DNA of 45,534 bases, from positions 1-45,534 of the forward strand of contig JBAYFX010000006.1 in assembly GCA_041666965.1 (NCBI GenBank), written 5' to 3'. The position numbers and the translations under genes are program-made. Below, piece by piece: positions 32,456 through 38,861 of the stretch. This DNA is from JBAYFX01 sp041666965. Its GTDB lineage: Bacteria > Patescibacteriota > Microgenomatia > UBA12405. Within the stretch, counting starts at the first letter, position 1, and each line of letters begins with the position of its first letter. The notes beneath the pieces were generated by a model that worked only from the letters and a program-made list of their open reading frames with translations, was not told where the DNA came from and did not search any database.

Positions 32456-33040
32456 TTATTGTCTTACCACTACCTTTGTCGTATAGCCCTTAACCACCCT
32501 GTCCTCCCAATTCGTCCCACTGCTTTTATTACTAATCTTATATGATACTTCTACTTCTACTACGTTTCCAGCCACGTCCGGGGTACAATTCAACCCCAAA
32601 CTTTCTCCCACCATGTTACAACTGTCTTCCACCTCTTCCCCGCTTAAGTCGTAAACAATTACCCCCGACTCCGAGGCAATTTTGGTTCCGCGGCAACCAA
32701 GAACTGTCGTAATATTATCTTTCTTGTTTTCCAGCGTAATTTTCTTATTGGCTGTATCACACACCACCGATCCGAAAGTAGCATTGAGCAAATTCCATTT
32801 CAACTGTTCGCCCACCCAAGTGCCATTATAATCCACCAAGTCCTCCAAGCGTGACCGGTTTCTGGCCCTCAGGCTGTTTAGTAGTACACCAATCAAACCG
32901 ACCATCATCAACCCCATAATTCCCGTAAATACTATTATTTCAATCAGTGTAAAACCTCTGTGATAAAAAATTCCTATTTTCCTCTCCGTGTGTTGGGAGG
33001 GGATAGGGGTGGGTTTAGTTTTAGGGTTTAGTATTTTCAT
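32456..33040 (-). CDS. minor prepilin with repeat-derived leader
   Basis: 194 aa. The leader is 29 residues, unusually long, and ends in YHRG before FTLIEIIVFTGIMGLM, a class III prepilin signal with Glu5. The ATG overlaps the stop of the previous pilin gene as ATGA, which fixes the start. The leader residues from about 4 to 20 (LNPKTKPTPIPSQHTER) are encoded by a copy of element B read on its C-rich strand. The mature domain is beta-rich with four cysteines. By size and position at the end of the cluster it is PilW/GspJ-like. Confidence 0.85.
   Translation of the reverse strand: MKILNPKTKPTPIPSQHTERKIGIFYHRGFTLIEIIVFTGIMGLMMVGLIGVLLNSLRARNRSRLEDLVDYNGTWVGEQLKWNLLNATFGSVVCDTANKKITLENKKDNITTVLGCRGTKIASESGVIVYDLSGEEVEDSCNMVGESLGLNCTPDVAGNVVEVEVSYKISNKSSGTNWEDRVVKGYTTKVVVRQ
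32981..33030 (+). repeat. element B copy inside a prepilin gene
   Basis: CCTCTCC...GGGAGGGG hairpin and GGGAGGGGATAGGGGTGGG (four G-runs), then GTTTAGTTTTAGGGTTTAG. It is entirely within the leader-coding part of the gene starting at 33040. The G-rich strand is plus, as in every other B copy. Confidence 0.7.
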
Positions 33041-33456
33041 AGTCCTTTCCCAAAAAACTTCTTAAGCTCCAAGGCATTATCTTTCCCTCTATCCCAGCTA
33101 ACCATCACTTTTACATCCACACAATTTCTTAAACTGACTTTGCACGTCGGATAATTCGTCCCGTCTTCAACTAAGCTAAAACCAACCGAGTAACTATATT
33201 TTTCAAATCCCGTTTTTTCCATCCCCGACTCAGGAATTAATTGCCAAAAATTATCGGGGTCGTTTAGTTTTTGGCCTGTTTTTTCTTCCAACACCATTTC
33301 TGCCAATCTGGCCGCTTTTTTCCGGGCTAAACTTTCTCCCCTGGCTCCCACTGCCATCAATAAGGCCACCACTGCTCCGGTCAAAAATAAAATCAACAAA
33401 GCCATGGCAAACACCAGTTCCACCACGCTTTGACCCCTCTGGTTTTTAGTTTTCAT
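33037..33456 (-). CDS. minor prepilin, PilV-like
   Basis: 139 aa. MKTKNQRG is a short leader, followed by QSVVELVFAMALLILFLTGA, a prepilin helix with Glu5. Gln takes the usual Phe/Met +1 position. ARKKAARLAEMVLEEKTGQK continues the alpha-1 helix, as in PilV/GspI pseudopilins. A single disulfide pair is possible in the C-terminal part. It shares ATGA overlaps with the genes on both sides. Confidence 0.82.
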   Translation of the reverse strand: MKTKNQRGQSVVELVFAMALLILFLTGAVVALLMAVGARGESLARKKAARLAEMVLEEKTGQKLNDPDNFWQLIPESGMEKTGFEKYSYSVGFSLVEDGTNYPTCKVSLRNCVDVKVMVSWDRGKDNALELKKFFGKGL

Positions 33457-33941
33457 CTTCCGTCAATCAGCCCTCCGGCATTAATATTAACTGTCAACGT
33501 ATCATCTTCGTCACTCTTAGCTCTCAGAGTTATTCTATAATTGTAGTCGCTTACCTTTGGGGTAATCTTTCCAGCTACATCGCTTAAAAGCTTTCCTAAA
33601 TACGGCGAAAACTTAACTGTGTCGGTAAGATCGGTACTTAATCCAATTTCCGGGCTGGTCACATCTCGTTCAAGTAACAAAAAGTCTCCCGGTTGAGCCA
33701 CTGCGCTCACCGTTCCGTCAGCTCCAAAACTCACTTCCACGTATTTAAAAGTTGGTAAATTGGGAACTTGGGCAGTTTTAGCGTAGTTTCGCGCCAACCT
33801 TAGTGTACTAACCAATTGGTCTCTGGCTTGGCTTAGTTTTTGGTTGTCCCCAAATCTGGTTGCCGCCACCATCGCCCCCCCAGTCACCACAGTCACAATC
33901 GTTACCGCGACCATTAACTCAATTAGGGAAAATCCTTTCAT
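33453..33941 (-). CDS. minor prepilin, FimT/GspH-like
   Basis: 162 aa. The leader is only MKG before FSLIELMVAVTIVTVVTGGA. The following ARDQLVSTLRLARNYAKTAQ matches the GspH/FimT pattern. Members of this family cap or prime pilus assembly and in some bacteria bind DNA. It starts in a TAATG overlap with the upstream pilin and is coupled downstream by ATGA. Confidence 0.85.
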   Translation of the reverse strand: MKGFSLIELMVAVTIVTVVTGGAMVAATRFGDNQKLSQARDQLVSTLRLARNYAKTAQVPNLPTFKYVEVSFGADGTVSAVAQPGDFLLLERDVTSPEIGLSTDLTDTVKFSPYLGKLLSDVAGKITPKVSDYNYRITLRAKSDEDDTLTVNINAGGLIDGR

Positions 33942-34396
33942 TACGGGTTAGTAACCTCATAGTTACATTCTCCGGCCGTACCGCAATCCCCCGTGTAAGT
34001 CCCATTAGCCATACTTGGGTCTTCCATCGACGCATGTAAAACATAGGTGTAATCTGAGCCTTGGTAATCATACTTCCTGCCTGTTTTTGGGTCAGTCGGT
34101 GCCTGTTGTAAAAAGGTAGGTACTATAAGGGGTAGGGTAGAGGGGTAAGTTCCGCCAACCTGTTTGGCCATTTCCAATCCCATTCTGATTTTTTCTAAAT
34201 CAGCCATCCGTCGGGAGTCCCGACCCCGTTTGGAAGTTGAGGCAAAGCTGACTGTTACCAAAGCTGTAATCACCCCAATAATTGTAATCGTAATTATCAG
34301 CTCAATCAACGTAAACCCGGTTTTATTTTTAATTTTTTTTATAGTTTTTCCCTTGCCCTTTTCAAGGGAAAGGGTAGGGTTAGGGTTTCGTCTCAT
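33941..34396 (-). CDS. minor prepilin with repeat-derived leader
   Basis: 151 aa from the ATG at 34396, which overlaps the TGA of the upstream pilin (ATGA). A farther in-frame start at 34444 lies wholly inside that gene and is rejected. The 27-residue leader ends in NKTG before FTLIELIITITIIGVITALV. Residues 3-17 of the leader (RNPNPTLSLEKGKGK) are encoded by element B. The mature part has SKRGRDSRRMADLEKIRMGL, the usual type II-like pilin helix end, and a Cys pair near the C-terminus. Confidence 0.85.
   Translation of the reverse strand: MRRNPNPTLSLEKGKGKTIKKIKNKTGFTLIELIITITIIGVITALVTVSFASTSKRGRDSRRMADLEKIRMGLEMAKQVGGTYPSTLPLIVPTFLQQAPTDPKTGRKYDYQGSDYTYVLHASMEDPSMANGTYTGDCGTAGECNYEVTNP
34350..34388 (+). 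repeat. element B copy inside a second prepilin gene
   Basis: CCCTTGCCCTTTTCAAGGG hairpin plus GGGAAAGGGTAGGGTTAGGG, almost identical to the copy at 9547. It lies in the leader-coding region of the gene starting at 34396, in frame and without a stop. Confidence 0.72.
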
Positions 34397-34812
34397 TGTT
34401 GGTTTTTCACGCAATAATAAGTTGTCGCCGTTCCAAACCCGCAATTTATGGCTGAGTTACCGGCAGTTACCACTTCCATTTGTGCACACACACAGTAAGA
34501 AGCTGCGTTTAAATTCGTGTAATAATCTACATTTTTTGGATCTTTTGGGAATTGTTCTAATATCTGTGTTCCATCTGCTGATTGCCAGGCCGTTTTATCT
34601 GTTGACTGGGGATAAGAATAATCAGTTGATGATGCATATCTTTGTTCAGCGGCTTTTTGGATGTTATTAATATCCTGTACTCTCCGGCTGTCTCTGGCCT
34701 TTTTCTGGGCCGAACTGTAGCTGACCATCGCCACAGCCATCAAAATTCCAATAATCGAAATACTAACTAACAATTCAAACAAACTAAATCCTTTGTTATT
34801 TTTCATTTCCAT
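34393..34812 (-). CDS. minor prepilin
   Basis: 139 aa. Leader MEMKNNKG, then FSLFELLVSISIIGILMAVA with Glu5. AQKKARDSRRVQDINNIQKA ends the alpha-1 helix. The C-terminal part has a pair of cysteine-containing segments (YCVCAQ and INCGFG). A TATATT box ends 5 nt before the ATG (34823-34818), so it may begin its own transcript after the repeat-filled gap. It is coupled to the next pilin by ATGA. Confidence 0.85.
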   Translation of the reverse strand: MEMKNNKGFSLFELLVSISIIGILMAVAMVSYSSAQKKARDSRRVQDINNIQKAAEQRYASSTDYSYPQSTDKTAWQSADGTQILEQFPKDPKNVDYYTNLNAASYCVCAQMEVVTAGNSAINCGFGTATTYYCVKNQQ

Positions 34813-34834
34813 AATTAAATATACCCCATTTTTG

Positions 34835-34890
34835 TCATTCTGCCATGTCCGTCTCAGACGGAAGTCCGAAAGCTTTCAAACGAAGGATCT
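34835..34890 (+). repeat. element A copy with GTCCGAAAGCTTTC core
   Basis: TTTTGTCATTCTGCC opens it and ACGAAGGATCTCC closes it. In the centre TCCGTCTCAGACGGA is one hairpin and GTCCGAAAGCTTTC (34864-34877) is the same palindrome core that replaces the anticodon arms of the tRNA copies at 112 and 4727. It fills the gap between two pilin genes (34813-34930). Confidence 0.6.
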
Positions 34891-34930
34891 CCTCTTTTCA
34901 CTTTCTAACTTTATGAACTTGATAAACTTA

Positions 34931-35377
34931 TTACCATCCACAAACCACAAACAACTTCGCCGTCTCCGCATCCGCCAAACTAAGTCCGCACACCGTCGCT
35001 CCAAACACACAGTTGTTGCGTGATGCCGCCACGTCTTCTCCCGCCCCTGCCTCCATGGGCACGCATATTTGAAATCCGTCCCCATTGTTAACACTGGCAT
35101 ATTCAAACTCAATTGATGCCGCGTTTGGTAAATAGTTCACCGCCAAAGTACCCTTAATTTCAGCCGAGCTAACTGCCGGATAATTCTGAGTATCGTTATA
35201 AAGCATTCTTAGAGCATTTTTCACCGCCGCCAAATCCTGCTTTTTTTTAGCGTCCCTGGCTCTTTCCCGGGCACCCATCAAATTGGGCAAAATAATGGCC
35301 GTAAGCGTGGCAATAATTGAAATCACCACCAATAGCTCTACTAATGAAAACCCTTTTTTATTCAAGTGTGCCATCAA
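34931..35377 (-). CDS. minor prepilin
   Basis: 148 aa. Leader MMAHLNKKG, then FSLVELLVVISIIATLTAII. ARERARDAKKKQDLAAVKNALRMLYNDT ends alpha-1 with the usual basic stretch. There are cysteines in the beta domain. The start lies inside the end of the upstream pilin gene (20-bp overlap). ATG 35377, ATG 35374 or a TTG just before NKKG could each be used; the overlap argues for coupling. Confidence 0.83.
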   Translation of the reverse strand: MMAHLNKKGFSLVELLVVISIIATLTAIILPNLMGARERARDAKKKQDLAAVKNALRMLYNDTQNYPAVSSAEIKGTLAVNYLPNAASIEFEYASVNNGDGFQICVPMEAGAGEDVAASRNNCVFGATVCGLSLADAETAKLFVVCGW

Positions 35378-35852
35378 TGGTTAATTTTGTATTAGGACTT
35401 GTCAGTCCGTAACAATAGTCCACCCCTTCACAATCATAAGTGTGTTTTACACCATTAGCACTCGAACAGTCAATGTCACTGGTCACCTCCAAATTTCCAA
35501 ATAATCCATACGCCGTATTATCGGCATTGGTTTTATAACAAAAATCAGTATCCAACTTTTTCTCGGTCGGCACTACTTTCATGTAAGTGTAATCTCCGTC
35601 TTTAAACTCACTGCCACTTTGCAATAAGACGTTAATGTCATTCTCGGCTGGAAACACTCCGTAATCGGCATAATACATTTGCAAAGCTTTAGCCATGTTG
35701 CCCAAATCTCCCTTTCGCTGGGCGTCCCTAGCCCGAGCCCTGGCTGTTTGAAATTGTCCTACCGTTACAATTGTCAAAATCGAAATAATCGCAATGACTA
35801 TTAGTAATTCAACTAACGTAAATCCGTTTTTTCTTTTCACTAAATTCATCAT
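35358..35852 (-). CDS. minor prepilin
   Basis: 164 aa. Leader MMNLVKRKNG, then FTLVELLIVIAIISILTIVT. ARARARDAQRKGDLGNMAKALQMYYADYG follows. The beta domain has four cysteines near the C-terminus (FCYK, IDCSS, YDCEG, DYCYG), suggesting disulfides. The 87-bp gap upstream carries a partial element A and a full element B. Confidence 0.85.
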   Translation of the reverse strand: MMNLVKRKNGFTLVELLIVIAIISILTIVTVGQFQTARARARDAQRKGDLGNMAKALQMYYADYGVFPAENDINVLLQSGSEFKDGDYTYMKVVPTEKKLDTDFCYKTNADNTAYGLFGNLEVTSDIDCSSANGVKHTYDCEGVDYCYGLTSPNTKLTIDGTLE

Positions 35853-35892
35853 AATCTAAATTTTCTCTTTTGTCATTCCCCTCTGTCTTTCT

Positions 35893-35935
35893 TTCCCCTT
35901 CCTTGTGAAGGGAAGGGGATAGGGGATGGGTTTTA
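35893..35935 (+). repeat. element B copy (A fragment just upstream)
   Basis: TTCCCCTTCC/GGAAGGGG hairpin with tail GGGAAGGGGATAGGGGATGGG (four G-runs). A truncated element A (TTTTGTCATTCCC at about 35868-35880) precedes it. It lies 4 nt past the stop of the gene at 35940-36599 on the minus strand. Confidence 0.7.
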
Positions 35936-35939
35936 TTGA

Positions 35940-36599
35940 TTATTCCGGACACTTATCCACCTGACATTCCATCGAACATGCTCCATCAGAAAAGCAACCA
36001 CCTTCATTTGAACTGTCACACCCAGCACTTATATTAGAACAACTACCACCAGCAATTTCATAACACATACAACAGGTACCGTCTCCCTTAAGTGTCGGTG
36101 TGCAGCTCTCATTTTCATACCAATTTATGTTCGTACTCGATACACCAAAATTGTAAGTATAAGCATAAGCTCCCTCAACCGGAGGTTTTTTAAATTTTTG
36201 AGGAATCTCTCCGTCACTTGTGTATTCCAACATTGTCAACACCCTAAACCACTTTGGACATATTTGGTTTGTCGGCTCAGTCACTATTTGATATGGCTTT
36301 TTTTTCGGGTCGCAAGGCCAAGGCTTTAGCCAGTCGCCAAAAGTCGTAATACCCCCGCAGTTAGTTGCCGTATTAAAGCTATTAATAAAGTCCTGGGTCG
36401 GATAGCAACCCCGGTCATTAAAATACTCCTCAAATGAGGCACTGATCTTTTTAATATCCTTTTTTCGCTGGGCATCCCGGGCTTTATTTACCTGTGCGCT
36501 CGGGTTAATCGTCATCAAAAAACCCACTACCAATATTGCCAAAATAGCAAAGGCAATCAATAGCTCCACCAAACTAAACCCACCTCTTTTACGTCTCAT
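35940..36599 (-). CDS. minor prepilin, cysteine-rich C-terminus
   Basis: 219 aa from the ATG at 36599, which overlaps the pilD stop as ATGA. A much longer upstream reading frame runs antiparallel through pilD and is rejected. Leader MRRKRGG, then FSLVELLIAFAILAILVVGF. NKARDAQRKKDIKKISASFEEYF ends alpha-1. The last 60 residues hold about ten cysteines (CCMCYE, CSNISAGC, GGCFSDGAC), more than any other pilin here, suggesting a disulfide-stabilised or metal-binding tip domain. Confidence 0.85.
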   Translation of the reverse strand: MRRKRGGFSLVELLIAFAILAILVVGFLMTINPSAQVNKARDAQRKKDIKKISASFEEYFNDRGCYPTQDFINSFNTATNCGGITTFGDWLKPWPCDPKKKPYQIVTEPTNQICPKWFRVLTMLEYTSDGEIPQKFKKPPVEGAYAYTYNFGVSSTNINWYENESCTPTLKGDGTCCMCYEIAGGSCSNISAGCDSSNEGGCFSDGACSMECQVDKCPE

Positions 36600-37402
36600 A
36601 TTTTTACTATAAACCAACTCCACACTATTCGCCACCATTCTTGTCCCCACCAAGCCGCAATGCCGGCAACTATCAAAAACGGGCCAAATGGAATCGGCTG
36701 TTTTCTTTTTACCACCCCCAATGCCAGTAACACTACTCCCACCCCGGCTCCAATAATAAACGCCAAATATAACCACACTACGGCCATTTGTCCTCCCAAC
36801 CACCAACCTAATACCGGCGCCAGTTTCACGTCTCCCAGTCCCATCCCCTGGCCTTTTGTCACCGCCCACAGTCCACCAATTACCAATAGTCCCACTCCAG
36901 CCCCAACCAAACTATTCACCAGGCTCGTTCCATTAATTATTCCCAAACTCAGGGCCAATAATGCCAATATGGCGGTCGCAAAATCCGGCAAAATCATATA
37001 ATTTAAGTCAAACCAAAAATGAAACGCCAAAAGTGTCGTCCAAGTCAACATTAGTAAACCGCCAACTACTGCTTTAGCGTCGCCAACTTCACCCAATTTT
37101 ATAAAAGTAAACAACATTAATATTCCCGTACTCAATTCAACCAGGGGGTATTGGCGGGGTAGGGGAGTGGCGCAGCATCTACTTTCCCCCCCCTGTACTA
37201 GCCAGCTAACTACCGGTATATTTTCCCAAACACTCAACTGCTTTCCACAAAAGTCACACCCGCTGCGGTTTTGCAATATTTTTGGTCTGAATTTTCCCTT
37301 TCTGAGTTTATAAGCCACCGCCGTCCGAAACACCAGCATGTTCACAAAACTCCCCAAAGCCGTTCCCAAAATAAACATAAATAAGTAAATAATGATTGTC
37401 AT
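36596..37402 (-). CDS. pilD: prepilin peptidase / N-methyltransferase PilD
   Basis: 268 aa, polytopic. The N-terminal cytoplasmic region has the zinc-ribbon cysteines (CDFCG ... CC), and the membrane core carries GLGDVKLAP, the GxGD aspartate motif; the first catalytic aspartate is in FWFDLNYMILPD. It cleaves prepilin leaders at the Gly and methylates the new N-terminus, serving all ten pilin-like proteins of this window. Its ATG overlaps the stop of a RelE/ParE-type toxin gene (ATGA), and its own stop overlaps the next pilin. Confidence 0.92.
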   Translation of the reverse strand: MTIIIYLFMFILGTALGSFVNMLVFRTAVAYKLRKGKFRPKILQNRSGCDFCGKQLSVWENIPVVSWLVQGGESRCCATPLPRQYPLVELSTGILMLFTFIKLGEVGDAKAVVGGLLMLTWTTLLAFHFWFDLNYMILPDFATAILALLALSLGIINGTSLVNSLVGAGVGLLVIGGLWAVTKGQGMGLGDVKLAPVLGWWLGGQMAVVWLYLAFIIGAGVGVVLLALGVVKRKQPIPFGPFLIVAGIAAWWGQEWWRIVWSWFIVKI

Positions 37403-37674
37403 TTGTTTCGGTAAACCTGATCATAGGTGCCCAAATCAAAAAAATAGAACTCATCTTTAATTACCATACACACCATTCTTAAACTCCGGTTGATAGAAAT
37501 ACTCCAATAACTGTCCAATTCTCCTTTTAACTTATGCCTCCTCAAAGTTACATGGTTGGGATTTTCTGAAAATAGATTTATTTTTAGTTGAATCAATTCA
37601 AACAATCTTGAATCTTTCCTCTTTATTTTATCCAGTTGTGCTATTAGCTTCGAATCAAATGAAATTTTTACCAC
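37399..37674 (-). CDS. RelE/ParE-superfamily toxin
   Basis: 91 aa. A typical compact toxin pattern: LIAQLDKIKRKDSRLFELIQLKI, NPNHVTLRRHKLKGELDSYWSI, NRSLRMVCMVIKDEFYFFDL and LGTYDQVY at the end. The last motif is usually GtHdeVY, and Tyr replaces the His. It is probably an mRNA interferase or gyrase poison, which cannot be told apart here. GTG start 2 nt after the antitoxin stop; its TGA overlaps the pilD ATG, an unusual coupling of a toxin to pilus biogenesis. Confidence 0.82.
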   Translation of the reverse strand: MVKISFDSKLIAQLDKIKRKDSRLFELIQLKINLFSENPNHVTLRRHKLKGELDSYWSISINRSLRMVCMVIKDEFYFFDLGTYDQVYRNK

Positions 37675-37676
37675 TA

Positions 37677-37928
37677 CTAAATAGTAGCAAAGAATTCGTC
37701 AATATTTTTTACTTTTACTCTCTGCTTAAATCTACTTTTAGCTTCAATTGCTTTATTTTCCAATCTGTTGCTAGCCAAAAATTCTCTAATTTCTCTTTCT
37801 TCCTTTTTGGCCATTATTAAATATCTTAAATAACTAGCAATTGTCAAGCCATTACTTTTCGCCTCACCGGCCACAAAAACTTTCAGTTCAATTGGCAAAT
37901 TCAGTTTTATTTGACTCATGTTTTCCAT
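37677..37928 (-). CDS. ribbon-helix-helix type antitoxin
   Basis: 83 aa. The N-terminal strand SQIKLNLPIELKVFVAGEAK and the helices NGLTIASYLRYLIM form a ribbon-helix-helix DNA-binding fold; the basic C-terminal tail (about 45-83) would wrap the toxin. Such antitoxins bind their own promoter. The ATG at 37928 lies 6 nt after TATAAT. A second ATG three codons later is possible. Confidence 0.78.
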   Translation of the reverse strand: MENMSQIKLNLPIELKVFVAGEAKSNGLTIASYLRYLIMAKKEEREIREFLASNRLENKAIEAKSRFKQRVKVKNIDEFFATI

Positions 37929-37934
37929 GTTTCA

Positions 37935-37962
37935 ATTATACACCAATACAGGGACCTTTCAA
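37935..37962 (-). promoter_or_regulatory. promoter of the toxin-antitoxin-pilD-minor pilin operon
   Basis: TTGAAA (37962-37957), a 16-nt spacer and a perfect TATAAT (37940-37935), with the -10 ending 6 nt before the antitoxin ATG. It follows a strong terminator at 38088-38116, so it is likely the main promoter for pilD and the pilin genes downstream. Confidence 0.72.
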
Positions 37963-37972
37963 GGACCCCCTT

Positions 37973-38000
37973 TGTCATCCTGAACGTAGTGAAGGATCTC
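37973..38000 (+). repeat. element A copy, short form
   Basis: TGTCATCCTGAACGTAGTGA followed by AGGATCTC, the shortest and cleanest copy, with no central hairpin. Element B follows within 11 nt in the same order as at 4807 and 4855. Confidence 0.65.
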
Positions 38001-38010
38001 ATTTTCTTTT

Positions 38011-38070
38011 CCCCCTCCTTGTCAAGGGAGGGGATAGGGGTGGGTTTGTGTTAAAGGGTAGGGTTAAGGT
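38011..38070 (+). repeat. element B copy with extended tail
   Basis: CCCCTCCTTGTCAAGGGAGGGG hairpin followed by GGGAGGGGATAGGGGTGGG and a second GGGTAGGG block (38056-38063). It lies between the toxin-antitoxin promoter and the terminator of the pilT-pilC-pilin unit. Confidence 0.7.
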
Positions 38071-38087
38071 TTCTCTCCCCCTGCACC

Positions 38088-38116
38088 AAAAACCCCCCGA
38101 ATGCTTCGGGGGGTTT
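38088..38116 (-). terminator. strong intrinsic terminator of the pilT-pilC-major pilin unit
   Basis: A perfect 12-bp stem (AAACCCCCCGAA and TTCGGGGGGTTT, 3-nt loop) ends in a run of five T on the minus strand. It begins 19 nt past the stop of the pilin gene at 38135. It separates that unit from the toxin-antitoxin-led operon. Confidence 0.85.
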
Positions 38117-38134
38117 CAAATTCAATCGATACTA

Positions 38135-38815
38135 TTAAGGTACACACTTAAACAACGATGTAGCAGGTGCTAAAAAGTCCCATGCTGCTATTGGCTTTCC
38201 GGTACTATCAAAATCAGCCCCCGTACCCGTAGTTACTGCATCTACTATCCCCGTAGGCAAACCTGCAGCATTGATAGCAAGTTTTTTTAAGCTGTTACTT
38301 GATGTTCTGTTTGACTTAGCTTTCGGAATATAACAAACATACAGCGAATTATTCTCTGTAGACGACTCCTTAACCACATACAATAGATTATTTGCGTTAT
38401 ACCCAGTTTCAGAAGAGGTTAGTCCGTATTTTTTTTGAAGAAAAGAGCTTTTTAACTCATCTGACGATATTAACGACCCTGGAGTATCATAAGTGTCGCA
38501 TACTGTTAACGCCCCGTCCGTAGAAGTATCTGCCGCTCCGCACAAACCCAAACCCACGACATTACTTCTCAAATAGTAAGCATCATCAACCAAGATACTC
38601 GAATCCACCACCATCCAGGGATAATTTGATTGATTTGTATAATACCTTTCTAAAGCATTTAGTACTTCTCCTGAATCATTAGATGTATTAGCATCCGCCG
38701 CTTTATTTCTTTGTTCAATTGGATTGATGGTCGCCAATACTCCCACCGACAAAATGGCAATCAAGGATATAACTATTAACAGTTCGACAAGCGTAAAACC
38801 AATTTGTTTTTTCAT
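38135..38815 (-). CDS. prepilin, likely the major pilin
   Basis: 226 aa. Leader MKKQIG, then FTLVELLIVISLIAILSVGV with Glu5. NPIEQRNKAADANTSNDSGEVLNALERYY ends alpha-1. The beta domain has few cysteines (LCGAA, VCDTY, VCYIP, FKCVP). It is called major because it is the only pilin grouped with pilT and pilC, has its own untranslated spacer with a weak AGGT Shine-Dalgarno-like site, and is followed by a strong terminator; expression evidence is lacking. Confidence 0.85.
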   Translation of the reverse strand: MKKQIGFTLVELLIVISLIAILSVGVLATINPIEQRNKAADANTSNDSGEVLNALERYYTNQSNYPWMVVDSSILVDDAYYLRSNVVGLGLCGAADTSTDGALTVCDTYDTPGSLISSDELKSSFLQKKYGLTSSETGYNANNLLYVVKESSTENNSLYVCYIPKAKSNRTSSNSLKKLAINAAGLPTGIVDAVTTGTGADFDSTGKPIAAWDFLAPATSLFKCVP

Positions 38816-38861
38816 TATTTTTTTACCTAATAAATTTAATTCTTAAAATCATTATTGGTGT

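Noticed and set aside
34397..34444. Upstream start for the prepilin ending at 33941
   Set aside because: It lies inside the preceding pilin gene, while the ATG at 34396 overlaps that gene's stop as ATGA, the pattern used throughout the cluster.
36600..36869. 90-residue N-terminal extension of the cysteine-rich prepilin
   Set aside because: It runs through the end of pilD in another frame and places the prepilin signal internally; the ATG at 36599 is coupled to the pilD stop.
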